A DNA stretch of 64,000 bases from Apostichopus japonicus (lineage: Eukaryota; Echinodermata; Holothuroidea; Aspidochirotida; Stichopodidae), in the NCBI RefSeq assembly GCF_037975245.1, contig NC_092572.1:33391989-33455988 (forward strand), written 5' to 3'. This document shows positions 33,600 through 45,617 of the stretch, in pieces; positions within the stretch are counted from its first letter, which is position 1, and each line of letters begins with the position of its first letter. Below the pieces are notes generated by a model. It did not search any database. It was given only the letters and a program-made list of their open reading frames with translations, and was not told where the DNA came from. A program made the position numbers and the translations under genes.

Positions 33600-34940
33600 A
33601 TAAGATGATATGAGAGGAAGGACTGGTGTCACGGATTCTTTTCAGGAGAGCAGTCGACGACGGCGTAAAGACGGACAGAGAGAGTAAATGGGTTTCAAAG
33701 GTTCAATATAATTATTAACAACAAAAATAAAATTTATAGCGGTTACATAAACAAAAAAAAGTCATCACTTTCTATATGTATCCTTTTAAGCTTTTAAACT
33801 TCTGTGCTTCATATGGCATCCTTTCCTTCGTACGGTCCTAGTTTTGTTACGTTGAGGGTTCTGTCGTCAACGTTTATGGTTAATACAAATGAATGTTCTT
33901 TCTTTCTATATGAGCGTCGGCCTTTTCCTTTTCTTAGTTTCACGTTCTCTTTCTTTCCTCGTTAAAGCTTTAATTTAGCTTTTTCCCTGCCTCTCTTGTC
34001 ATCTATAAAAGTACCAAGAACACCGAATTTAATTCGCAAAGTAATGAGTCCATTTTATCTCAATGAAGGTGGAAATTGGTTTCTTTGAACTAAAATTGTA
34101 ACTAACATTTCATAATTAAACAAGAGCAACTTACGGTTTTGCTTTCGGTTCAAGACCGAGATTGCAAAAAGAGAGCACGTGGCTTGACTGTTCTATTAAT
34201 ACCCCATGCCGATGGAATTCCGATACTCGTAAAAAAAATGATTACGTTATGCTCAAGGATGCACAAAACCATGGCTAAATAATTAGCATCCAATTAACTA
34301 GACACGTAAAGCAATGAATAAAATACTTCAGGGGGTTATCCCAGAACGATTTGTGACAACTGGATCCCATTTTTCACTAGAAAATTCCTCTAACAAACAA
34401 GTCAGTCAAACAGAGCTTGTGGTAAAGCCTGCCAGAGACCACAAAGGGAACGGTGTGCTCCTCTTTGAAGCAAACAATGGGGCTAATGATCACAGAGTCA
34501 CTGAACTCTGGGAACATGTAACTATGTAAAGAACAATAAGGAAAAATGGGAAATAAGAGTGCAAGGGAAGAGGTATGCTGTACAGGGGACAAAATTATAG
34601 ACACTAACATTGTGAAATGTTATTGGTTCTACAATATTCAATTTGACATACTGTACTCTCATTAGCTACACAATTGGTAGCACTGAATATGGATAAACAG
34701 TGTCTTTGTTGAAAAGTTATACTTTTTGACAGGTTAAGTGGAATTAAAGGTCTGCTTTATTGCCTGCCTAAAATATGTTAAAAACAAAATCAGTATAATC
34801 AGCACCAGCGCTTACATTTACCATTTGAGTTTGATCAGCTGCTGCAATGATCTACTCACATTTAACTGTACAGTTTGCATGCAATGTGACCAAGGCTGCA
34901 GCATATTTCTGAGTAGCCCTAGGGTATACATGATACCTCC
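33600..34940. other. no gene seen
   Basis: Noncoding by eye. A short plus-strand frame at 34314-34529 and an overlapping minus-strand frame lack motifs or splice borders. Confidence 0.4.
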
Positions 34941-34944
34941 AAAT

Positions 34945-35120
34945 ATCGGCTTCTCGGCCTTTTGGCTAAGATCATGTGTAGTATCTGTTCCCTTCGGGAA
35001 TGGTGTTGCACACCTGACGATGATCACACAGTCACAGTCCCGATGCAAGGGGACTGGGGCTGAGAGCGGATCAGTCGTTTGGTAGTTTGGTTTTCGTGCC
35101 CAGGTTCTTTCCTGGGTGAG
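34945..35120 (+). ncRNA. U2 snRNA-like 5' domain with an unrelated structured 3' part
   Basis: From 34945 the sequence matches the first ~46 nt of metazoan U2 snRNA with one inserted G and one A-to-T change. It includes the CTTCTCGGCCTTTTGGCTAAG block and GTGTAGTATCTGTTC, which contains the branch-point pairing element. After 34990 it departs from U2. Three hairpins follow: TTCCC/GGGAA (about 34988-35000), CAGTCCC/GGGACTG (about 35034-35056) and CCCAGG/CCTGGG (about 35099-35116). A U-rich GGTTTTCG (about 35089) lies where an Sm site would be, although it is not a good match. It could be a U2 variant, a U2-headed repeat, or a U2 pseudogene interrupted by an insertion. Confidence 0.5.
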
Positions 35121-35199
35121 TTTTTCTTAAAAAGTATCTCAAAATATTGAACATGGATGGATGGATTGTCTACTACTAGTATGTGGATAACCAATATTG

Positions 35200-38100
35200 A
35201 GTAGATGATTTCTTATATATACAGTGGAGGGTCATTTAAGGTCAACAGCAGTCACAATGTCAAGCCAGTTAAATATAGTAGTCGCCCAACAGGGAAAACA
35301 TGGATGTCAAACTTAGCAGGTGGATGTCATGTAGAAATGATTCATATTGGTTCCTTGCTTTTTGCAAAGCAAGAAACCTATGTATTCAACTTGGCGTGTG
35401 TGTGTGTGTACGCGTGTGTGTGTGTGTGTATGTGACGCTTGGCTTGTGTACACGATATCTCAATAATGAAAAGATGTATCATGATCAAATTTGGTGGATA
35501 GCACTTAGTAAGAGGAAGACCCCTATTGTTTTTGGTGCCCACAAAGGTCACCAAAGGTCAGTTATGGTCCAAAAACCCAAAATATTAAAACTGCAATTAC
35601 TCCTGTTGCCAATGTGCGACATGGTTTATATTTGGGACAAGTTGTAAACTGGTTAGGGGAACATTTTGAAATTTAACGGTCATGTGATCAAAGGTCAATT
35701 AATGTTAAAAAACAAGTATTTAGGCGATAACTTGAGAACGAATTGTCCGTTAGGGTTGGGAGTTGCTTCATGGTAATCCAATTGTCGACCCGCATCTGGG
35801 TGACCCTTGACCTCAACTTGACCTCTGTTGACCTTTTCGTGTTTTGGGGGATTTTTACAGTTTTGATGCTATTTTCAGATGTCAAAGGTACCTTCTGATC
35901 ATAAATGTCAATGGGTTGACCCCCATGTGACCTTCGTGTGCGAAGTTATACGAGGTCAAAGTTAATTTTCAGACATTTAATGCAATAACTCCCAGTTCCA
36001 AGGTGTGACACGGTTGATATTTTTGGAGTAGTTGCAAATGGTACAGGGGAATATTTTCAAACTTAATGGTCATGTGATCCAAGGTCACCAAAGGTCAGTA
36101 AAAACTAGTATTTTTGCGATAACTTGAGAACGAATTGTCAGTTTGGGTAGGGAATTGCTTCAATGTAATCCAATTGTCGACCCGCATCTGGGTGACCCTT
36201 GACCTCAATTTGACCTCTGGTGACCTTTTCGTGTTTTGGGGATTTTAACAGTTTCGATGCTATTTTCAGATGTTAAAGGTACCTTCTGATCATAAATGTC
36301 ACTAGGTTGACCCCGGATGAGCTTTGTGTGTGAAGTTATACGAGGTCAAAGTTAATTTTCAGACATTTAATGCAATAACTCCCAGTGCCAAGGTGTGACA
36401 AGGTTGATTTTTTTGAACAAGTTGTGAATGGTATAGGGGAATATTTTCAAACTTAGCGGTCATGTGATCCAAGGTCATCAAAGGTCAGCTAATGTTAAAA
36501 AACTAGTATTTTGGAGGGAGAAAATGGGCAAAGAAAAATGTTTGAATTTTTACAGTTTTGATGCTCTCTTTAGGTCTCACCGATCAAAAATGTCAACGGG
36601 TTGACCCGCGGGTGACCTTTGTGTGTGAAGTTACGTATACAAGTTCAAAGTTAATTTTTAGACATTTAATGCAATTAAATCACAATGCCAAGGTGTGACA
36701 CGGTTGATATTTTGGGACAAGTTGTGAATGGGGTGGTGGAACATTTCAAACTTAAAGGTCATGTCATATGAGGTCACCAATGTTATCATATATGTTGACC
36801 TGCTTGTAGGTGACTTTATTCTTACCCCACATTCGACCCCACATTTAGATCTCAAAAGTGCCTTTTGATCAACAATCCGATCACATTTTTTGATCACAAA
36901 AGTGTTGGCTATAGTGTTGGTTACTTTATGGGTACATGTAGGACCACTATATTTGAGTCCAATCTTGCTTGGTAATATTATGTGTATTGTCATATGCCCC
37001 AAGCAAGGAACCACAGTGCCCTTGGGCTGTTTTTGGTTCCTTGCGTGTGTGTGGGTGCGTTTGTTTTTCTATCTGACCGAGGACTTGAACAAACGAATTC
37101 CAGGTCCTCGGTTGTGATTTCTAAAGAATCACCTCGTCCTCGGAAGAATTCTATGGTATGGGGTATTGTTAAGGTTAGGGTACATGGATGAATACAATGG
37201 GGTCCTCGGTTGGAATGTAATACAAACGTGTATTGGTATGTGTGTGTGTGTTTGTAAAACTTGCTTGGGTACACTGTAACTCAAAGAGGAAAGTTGAACT
37301 TAACTCAAACTTGGTATTTAGATCCGACATGGTGAGAGGGTGGGCCCTATTGTTTTCGCTGCCTGTAAAGGTCATTAAAGGTCAGTTAGGGCCAAAAAGC
37401 CAAAATAATAAACAAAGCAATAACTCCCATCGACAGGGTCCGACATGCTTGTTTTGAAACTAGTTGTAAATGGGGTTGAGATCTTTTCAAACATAACAGT
37501 ATTGTGATCCAAGGTCATCAATGGTCAATTAGGGGTCAAAAACTAGTATTTTTGTGATATCTTGAGAACAAAATGTCCGTCAATTTTGGTAGTTACGCTA
37601 TTGTAATCCATTAGTCATCTTTGTGACCTTTTACCTTATGTGGTGACCTGTATTAGTTTCTTTGGTTATTTGAATTCTTTTGGCTATATTTAGATCTCAA
37701 ATGGTCTTCTGATCATAATTGTCCATGGGTTGACCTCTGTGCGACCTTGATCGGACACCCGGTTCTTAAGTTATGAGGGGCCAAAGTTTGGATTTGAAAC
37801 TTTTTTAGCAATAACATTGTGTGTGTGCACTGGAGTGCATACTAATTTTGCGATGGAGTGTACATCATTGAGGAGAACAGTTTTAATAAAAACAGTAATT
37901 TCCTCCAAGGTCATTCTAGGTCACTTATCGGCAAAACATCTGCCCACTCATGCCAATTTTTGCACCAACTTCCAATTACGAAGTATAAAATAGCTGATAT
38001 ATTGGGACCAGTTGTGAATGAAGTAGGGGCACATTTTCCAAAAAAAAAAACAGTTATGTAATCCAAGGTCACCAAAGGTCAATTATGGGTTGAATATGTT

Positions 38101-38330
38101 TTTTGTAGCAATAACTTGTGAAACTCCCACTGACAGAGTCTGGCATTGTTGATATTTTGAGACTAGTTGTGAATGGGGTAAGCGATCATTCCAAACATAA
38201 CATATGTCATCCAAGGTCACCCATGGGCAAAAAACTGCCCAATTATACTAATTATTGCAACAACTTCCATTGATGAAGTCTGATATGGCTGATATATTGG
38301 GACAAGTTGTGAATGGCCGTTCTTAGTTCT
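35200..38330. repeat. tandem array of ~390-bp AGGTCA-rich units
   Basis: The block (G)CAATAACTCC...CCAAGGTGTGACA.GGTTGAT recurs at about 35592, 35982 and 36372 (steps of 390). Shortened or more decayed versions follow at about 36671, 37420 and 38107. Each unit also has AACTTGAGAACGAATTGTC, CGACCCGCATCTGGGTGACCCTTGACCTC and paired half-sites such as AGGTCACCAAAGGTCA. The head at 35395-35470 matches the interspersed family. Many mismatches between units show the array is old. Short frames are repeat by-products. Confidence 0.85.
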
Positions 38331-38667
38331 TAAAGAGGTTATGAAATGGAAAACAAAATTCTTTATCATCGTATTTTGTACACTCGTAGCTTTCCAATGA
38401 TACCCAATTTGTGTCAAACGAAGCTTGCATTCTCGAGAAATAAACGATCAAAAATTCGAGGGTAATAAAAACTTTCTAAAAATTGTTGATTTTACTGTAA
38501 TGCGGCGTGACGTCAGTCGAGGAACTCAGCTCACTCCCGAGGCGCTATGTTTACATTCTTAAACGTCTGAGAACACACAAAACTACACTGTTGCAGTGCT
38601 CCGTAGTAATTGAGATTTGGTATACGGGGTTTTGTTTTTACGTAAATTTATCTCGTAACTGTTAAAT

Positions 38668-38815
38668 ATGCCCAGCCGATATGTGGTATCAGGTTGCTCC
38701 AACACAAGTTAAGACGGATTTCTACTGCAAGCTTTTCCAAGAGATGACAGAAATCGAAGAATTTGAACACGAATCGTTCAATATGCTACACATACACAAC
38801 GTTACGAGTGCCTGT
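38668..38815 (+). pseudogene. THAP-domain fragment with stop codons
   Basis: From the ATG at 38668 the frame reads Met-Pro-Ser-Arg-Tyr-Val-Val-Ser-Gly-Cys-Ser-Asn-Thr, very like the start of THAP zinc-finger domains, including the first zinc-ligand Cys. An in-frame stop follows after Ser14. Then come Ala-Phe-Pro-Arg-Asp and, after another stop, a Thr-Arg-Ile-Val motif where THAP domains have their conserved Trp-X-X-X-Val region. THAP domains bind DNA and occur in P-element-type transposases and host factors. This copy is dead; it may come from a domesticated gene or a transposon. Confidence 0.65.
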
Positions 38816-38819
38816 AGGC

Positions 38820-40800
38820 CTAAACTGTTGCCAAATTACTTGTTATGACCATAGCCTAGGCCTCATTGATACAGCAATGGTCGATTTTTTTTGGGTTACC
38901 TAATATTTTGCACAATACTTAAAGCCAGTTGGTTTTAGAACAATCAATACTAGATCTGCAAGTTTTCTTTTGTGGTAAAACTGGCGTTGTGTTGTGATTT
39001 TACGTACAAGTTGGATGATACAATTACACGGGCTAGCCTGTTATACAACGTCTATTAGTTAGGTCTAGACCCCATGTTACCACTTCTAGTACTATAGGGT
39101 TGCACTGTACAGAATGTCACATTTTCCTTGCACTGTAAGACACAAAATTCTAGAAGCTTCGCTACGAAGTTCAGTAGCAGGATCATCGACATTCGAGATA
39201 ATTTAAATCATATGATGGTCTTAATAACGGTGGTTTTGTTTATGCTCAACCGACCAGTTTCTCATTTGAAAATCCGCCCTTTAGTGGTACGGACATAAGG
39301 ATTTTTGCTGCCTCGGGCATTCTTGCGGTATTCGAGGGGAAATTTGATCTTCCGTAGCTATTGCCTATGCTCCATTCCTTTTCTATCCGACAGACGAAAC
39401 TCGATTTTGGTATTTAGGATGCCAACATTTGAAATGCTCGAACGATTTAGTACGAAATTGCACCCTTAAAACGAAAAAATAGTCGTCTATAAAGCATTTT
39501 TTCACGAAAACTTGTAATCCGGTTTACAATTCAAAACAGATATTCTTCACGGCAAACTTCCTCCCCATCTTTATTTTGGCTTGAATCTCGTCCGTTTCAA
39601 CTTGGACTGTACCATTATCTTTTGGTGTTGAGAATATACATTGTTATTAATTGAAATATGATAAAGCCATTGAAGAGATTGATATGATTCTAAGCTCCCC
39701 TTTTTTAATTATTAATAATGATTTATAAGTGATTGACAGTAATTTATGTAATGATTTAAACACATTACAGTTAATAAAAGGATTATCTAAAAACCACTCT
39801 CCCCCATCGTTTATCAACATCGAACATGCCAAAAGTAAATGTTACATCATATTGTACAGAACTTTAGTGCGTCAGCGGGGAAAATGTATAGAGCTAACTT
39901 GCGTTAGCAGAAATAGTGATTATAGTAGATAGTAGAATAGTAGATTTAATAATATGATGCTACAATAAGAGGGTTTGCTTGCTTAAATGATCCTATTATT
40001 ATGTACAGCAACATTCATTTTATCCATACATCGCCCATCATGCATTTTTTCTTTAGGCCATCATCCCAGATATTCAATCTCACCATGACTGTACTGTAAT
40101 AATAAATATGTAGAAATCAGCAATTGATTTTACCCAAAACTTATTCTTTGTTAGTAAGTGGGTTCACTGGATTTTTAAATACCAGCTTGGGGAGGGGTAT
40201 TGTTGCTTCTAGAAGGAGTGTTTTTTTTTTTAATTATTTACTATTGTCTCCTAGGAAGCTTGTAGAAGTCGATTACAAAAGCACATCTGGTCTTTGTTTG
40301 AGTAGGAGAAGGGAGACAATGGAAAAAAATAAAAGGGCTTGTGACTGGAAATGTCAAGTGAAAGGTCAAAAATGATTTATATACACAATTAATAAGTCCC
40401 ACATGAAAACATGGGGGGGGGTGGGGGAGAGTGGAACATTGTCAGGCTCTGACTAGTAGTATGTGATGAACCCTAACAGTGTCATTAGTTCCCTCTTACA
40501 TGCAGTCAGGGTGGGGCGGAGAGGGACACTGTTTGGTACAGGCAAAATAATGAAAAGCACATAGAAAAGGATAACAAACAAGATTTTATCATTGCTATGT
40601 TCTTTTTATTGTGTCCTGTCACAGTGAACAGCAGAAGAAGGCAAGGTATAAAGGTTTTCAGCATAAACATCAAGCTTCCTTTGGGTAGGGTTTGTTCATG
40701 GGAGGGGCACAACTTTTATTATGGGGGGGGGGGTGGGGGTCTGATTGATTCTAGCGTTGCTTTGAAAGATCACAGATGGCATCATTGACATCTTTTGTAG
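38820..40800. other. repeat remnants, no intact gene
   Basis: A stretch near 39249-39280 encodes Glu-Asn-Pro-Pro-Phe-Ser-Gly-Thr-Asp-Ile and is matched, with conservative changes, by the minus strand at about 46183-46215. Both probably derive from one coding repeat family, perhaps the one carrying the THAP fragment. G runs occur at about 40411 and 40722. Other open frames are short. Confidence 0.4.
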
Positions 40801-40820
40801 CGCTTTTTAAAACACACTTT

Positions 40821-41384
40821 CAATATGGTGTGTGCTGCCTGCACACTCTCACTTATTCCAGTTGTCATGCATTAATTGAAAGGGATTTGAGCCCAAAATT
40901 TAAAATTATATATACGGTACAATAGAGTGCAGTGGTAGTCACAAGCACAAGTACTATTCAGCCACTAACAGAAACAGTAAAGAGTATGTGGCAAAGCTTC
41001 ACACCACGCAATATGGTGTGTGCTGCCTGCACACTCTCACTTATTCCAGTTGTCATGCATTAATTGAAAGGGATTTGAGCCCAAAATTTAAAATTATATA
41101 TACGGTACAATAGAGTGCAGTGGTAGTCACAAGCACAAGTACTATTCAGCCACTAACAGAAACAGTAAAGAGTATGTGGCAAAGCTTCACACCACGCAAT
41201 ATGGTGTGTGCTGCCTGCACACTCTCACTTATTCCAGTTGTCATGCATTAATTGAAAGGGATTTGAGCCCAAAATTTAAAATTATATATACGGTACAATA
41301 GAGTGCAGTGGTAGTCACAAGCACAAGTACTATTCAGCCACTAACAGAAACAGTAAAGAGTATGTGGCAAAGCTTCACACCACG
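40821..41384. repeat. satellite type A: three 188-bp units
   Basis: Units begin CAATATGGTGTGTGCTGCC at 40821, 41009 and 41197 and look identical by eye. Each joins a ~105-bp core, shared with type B, to an 83-bp A-specific segment (first copy 40864-40946). Identity among the copies implies very recent amplification. Confidence 0.95.
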
Positions 41385-43020
41385 CAATATGGTGTGTGCT
41401 GCCTGCACACTCTCACTTATTCCAGTTGCATGACAATACATTAGGCCAATTGCCTATCATATACAGTATAGTCTGTATCTATTGGATATATGCCCCCAGT
41501 GTAGACCTTAAGTATTACAAAGTATTATTAAGCCACAAACAGAAACAGTAAAGAGTATGTGACAAAGCTTCACACCAAGCAATATGGTGTGTGCTGCCTT
41601 CACACTCTCACTTATTCCAGTTGCATGACAATACCTTAGGCCAACCGCCTATCATATACAGTATAGTCTACTGATCTATTAGATATATGCCCCCAGTGTA
41701 GACCTTAGGTATTACAAAGTATTATTAAGCCACTAACAGAAACAGTAAAGAGTATTTGGCAAAGCTTCACACCAAGCAATATGGTGTGTGCTGCCTTCAC
41801 ACTCTCGCTTATTCCAATTGCATGACAATACCTTAGGCCAATTGCCTATCATATACAGTATAGTCTACTGATCTTTTAGATATATGCCCCCAGTGTAGAC
41901 CTTAGGAATTACAAAGTATTATTAAGCCACTAACAGAAACAGTAAAGAGTATGTGGCAAAGCTTCACACCAAGCAATATGGTGTGTGCTGCCTTCACACT
42001 CTCACTTATTCCAGTTGCATGACAATACCTTAGGCCAACCGCCTATCATATACAGTATAGTCTACTGATCTATTAGATATATGCCTCCAGTGTAAACATT
42101 AAGTATTACAAAGTTTTATTAAGCCACTAACAGAAACAGTAAAGAGTATGTGGCAAAGCTTCACACCAAGCAATATGGTGTCTGCTGCCTTCACACTCTC
42201 ACTTATTCCAATTGCATGACAATACCTTAGGCCAATTGCCTATCATATACAGTATAGTCTACTGATCTATTAGATATATGCCCCCAGTGTAGACCTTAGG
42301 AATTACAAAGTATTATTAAGCCACTAACAGAAACAGTAAAGAGTATGTGGCATAGCTTCACACCAAGCAATATGGTGTGTGCTGCCTTCACACTCTCACT
42401 TATTCCAGTTGCATGACAATACCTTAGGCCAACCGCCTATCATATACAGTATAGTCTACTGATCTATTAGATATATGCCTCCAGTGTAAACATTAAGTAT
42501 TACAAAGTTTTATTAAGCCACTAACAGAAACAGTAAAGAGTATGTGGCAAAGCTTCACACCAAGCAATGTGGTGTCTGCTGCCTTCACACTCTCACTTAT
42601 TCCAATTGCATGACAATACCTTAGGCCAATTGCCAATCATATACAGTATAGTCCACTGATCTATTAGATATATGCCCCCAGTGTAGACCTTAGGAGTACA
42701 AAGTATTATTAAGCCACTAACAGAAACAGTAAAGAGTATGTGGCAAAGCTTCACACCAAGCAATATGGTGTCTGCTGCCTTCACACTCTCACTTATTCCA
42801 GTTGCATGACAATACCTTAGGCCAACCGCCTATCATATACAGTATAGTCTACTGATCTATTAGATATATGCCCCCAGTGTAAACCTTAAGTATTACAAAG
42901 TTTTACTAAGCCACTAACAGAAACAGTAAAGAGTATGTGGCAAAGCTTCACACCAAGCAATATGGTGTGTGCTGCCTTCACACTCTCACTTATTCCAGTT
43001 GCCTGACAATACCTTAGGCA
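41385..43020. repeat. satellite type B: eight ~197-bp units with dimer structure
   Basis: Units begin at 41385, 41580, 41777, 41974, 42171, 42368, 42565 and 42761, then a partial one at 42958; steps are 195-197 bp. They share the core with type A but have a different variable segment of about 90 bp. Odd copies read GGCCAATTGCC and even copies GGCCAACCGCC without exception, and most carry matching differences (CCAATTG/CCAGTTG upstream), so the true repeat is a ~394-bp dimer. Confidence 0.95.
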
Positions 43021-43254
43021 AACCATAGTAACTTAACTACAATACATACATAGACCTATCTTGGGATAAACCTACAGACATTAGTGTCATTCAATGAGAT
43101 TCACTGTAGACTAGTCTTGATAACATACTTGTACTGTAGCTATGGGTTTGTGGGTTCGGGGAGGGTTGGGGCAAATTGACTTGACTTGGAGAATTGCCAT
43201 ACCTTCAGTGTGAAAAAGGGCAACCAGACCTACTTCACAATGATACAGTATTCA

Positions 43255-43330
43255 GCGATTGACTGCAAAAACGAAAAGCATGTGACAATGTGGTTTGTGC
43301 TGCCTCAAAGCTCTCACACATAACAGTCTC
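43255..43330. repeat. diverged outlier of the satellite core
   Basis: CAGCGATTGACTGCAAAAACG...TGTGACAATGTGGTTTGTGCTGCC...CTCTCACAC resembles the satellite core but with many changes. It sits about 240 bp past the end of the array, so it may be an older unit. Confidence 0.55.
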
Positions 43331-43339
43331 CTTATGCAA

Positions 43340-44320
43340 ACGACATTTGAATTTTATATTAGACTATTTGTTGGATAGTCCTGCCAATAGTTGTATAATC
43401 CAATAACACTAAAGCAGCCTATTCTTAGGGTATTTAAACTTAAGAGGAAAGGAAGGTGTTGGTGGTTGACTGCTGGCAAATAAAATGAAAGCCATGATCC
43501 CCACACTGCACGAGATGGTAGGTACTATCTTCATTGTCTCAATAAAATGGGTCACATGCAAATGAAAATATTAGTTTCCTCGACTCCATAAACCCATCCA
43601 AAAGTTTATCCACAATGTTGTTTTGTTATTTAACATTACATCTGCACCTTGTACTTGAAGGATTGCCATCACCTGTACTTTTGTCAGGAAGTTTATGCGC
43701 TGGTAGTTGAAGCCTTCCAACCACTTTGTTGGCCTTTCAAGCTCTGGCTACTACCGGGAAATGGAGAACGACAGGACATTCTTCCAAGTAGTTTTCTGCC
43801 ATCCATGACAGAACTTTTCTGTCACAACTCACTTCTTCAGAAGCGGAGCGTCTACTTTGTTTCTGTATTTGCTTAGCTTTGCTCCTTTTTTACTTTCTCC
43901 TTCTCTTTTCCTCTCAAGGCCAACAGTTAGTTCTACAAGAAAAACAAGCAATAAATGAACAGTGGGTAAAGATCATAATCTGTGACTTGGCTTTTAGTTT
44001 CAAAGTTTTCTTTTGTATGGGCCCAATTCAATTAGGTTGGTAGGGGTGGGGTTGTAATTATTTGTCTGAAGATTTTTGTGGTACTCAACTCAACTGTGCC
44101 AACTGTGTAGTTCTCAAATGTGCCATGTGAAAAGTAAAAGTCAATATGGTGTCTCATTAATGAATGGGTTCTATTTGACCCTACCAGAGATAACAATACA
44201 TTGCCCATGTTTTCATTGAAATATCCTCCCCCCCCCCCCTTGCAATCGAACTGTCCTGCTGCATTATGGTCACAAGATACAATCCTTTTTCAAAAGTGGA
44301 GAATGGAGAGGCGGGGTGTG
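43340..44320. other. no gene seen
   Basis: A plus-strand frame at 43649-43876 has no recognisable motif and no clear exon borders. A run of 13 C lies at about 44227. Confidence 0.4.
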
Positions 44321-44324
44321 CGAC

Positions 44325-44407
44325 GTCATGCATTAATTGAAAGGGATTTGAGCCCAAAATTTTAAATTATATATACGGTACAATAGAGTGCAGTGGTAGT
44401 CACAAGC
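44325..44407. repeat. solitary copy of the type A satellite segment
   Basis: The 83 bp starting GTCATGCATTAATTGAAAGG match 40864-40946 almost perfectly and have the same length, but without the satellite core on either side. Hence this segment can exist outside the array. Confidence 0.9.
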
Positions 44408-45018
44408 CTCCTCCTGTAAATTGATCATTTAGCTCCTTTGTTAAACACTTGTTGGTGGCTGTTTACTCTTGAGAATTGTGCCCCTTGCCATAAAGCGAGA
44501 GATCTTGGTATTTTGTTATTAAACAGAACAATTAGTTTATCTGCAATGTGGCTTCAGAACAACTACTAATTAACGTTAGGTAAAAAATATATCAGCCCAA
44601 CTTAAAACTCTTATGATAAGCAAAGTGCTTTTTCCTGTAGGCCTATACAAACGGTCTTACAAGCCATAAAGACTAAAAACTGACCTGGCACATGGAACTA
44701 GGCTTAGCCTAGTCAGAGCCTAGAGTTTACTAGGAGGGATGCACTCATTTTGTGCATGCATCAAAATGGCAGTGGCCCTATATATGCCAGATATTCAAAT
44801 ATGGTCACCTTTGGTCAATTTACCTCAGCTCTAGACATCAGTCACATTGATTGTTCATTGATAATAACTGAGAACAAATTTTGGAAAGTACCGGATTTTA
44901 AGTGAATACTGATTTTAATTAGGCCCCACCTTGGCTAGGTCACAGCTAGTAAGACCCGGCCTAGCCTCGTAAGTTTAGATAAGTTATATTTTTGTTTAAC
45001 TTGTAATAAACTAATAAT

Positions 45019-45173
45019 AGTAGAAAAGAAAGCATCAGGAGGGACAGTCAAATACACATCAATGACCCTATGGCATAGAAAAAACCTGAAGGCACAAAAG
45101 ATCAGAACCGATTATAATGCTTAAAGTATATACTTGTCCAAACATTGTTTAACCCATTCACACTACTTGTAGT
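45019..45173 (-). mobile_element. truncated CR1-like LINE copy (3' end only)
   Basis: The sequence parallels 22770-22935, the 3' end of the LINE described above, in the same orientation: AGTAGAAAA, ATCAGGAG, GATTATAATGCTTAAAGT, CTTGTCCAAA and AACCCATT.ACACTACTTG appear in order. Only the last ~155 bp are present, as expected for a 5'-truncated LINE insertion. Confidence 0.8.
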
Positions 45174-45515
45174 TCTAGACTAAGCTCATACTGTAGTTCT
45201 TGCAATACAACTACAAGTAGGCCTCGGCTAGTGTTCTCAGTAGTATTACTATTAGTATTAGGCTAGGCCTATGCTATAATACACAAAAAAATACTGTGAT
45301 GCGCATGGCTACAAATTTCGCGGATGCAAAACATAAACAAAGGCATAAAACCTAGCCTATATCTAAGCTTCCTTAGCATTTGAATCGTTTAGGCCTAACA
45401 TTTTAGATAATCTTAACTAACGTTCCGACTATGCTTCGCCTAGTATTAGTAAGTTTGTCAAACCAGGCTGAAACGAAACAAGGATTGGAGTGATGTGAAT
45501 GTGATACAGGGCAAG

Positions 45516-45617
45516 CCTTGGCCACAGGCACTCGTAACGTTATGTAAGTGTATAGTATATAATCTCCGTGTTTATAACTATACACCTACATAACGTTACG
45601 AGTGACTGTGGCCTTGG
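45516..45617. repeat. 102-bp hairpin with 41-bp arms
   Basis: CCTTGGCCACAGGCACTCGT... (45516-45556) pairs with 45577-45617, leaving a 20-nt loop. By eye only about four mismatches occur in 41 pairs. The size and shape resemble a miRNA precursor, but a tiny palindromic MITE is equally possible; TAACGTTACGAGTG also appears near 38795. Confidence 0.75.

Noticed and set aside
36658-37457. Open frames on both strands with Thr/His and Val/Cys runs
   Set aside because: They come from TG-rich and AGGTCA repeat DNA and are not conserved between neighbouring units.
40821-43020. CRISPR-like array of regular repeats
   Set aside because: Units are ~190 bp and fully repeated, with no short repeat plus unique spacer pattern, and the DNA is animal nuclear. 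It is a satellite.
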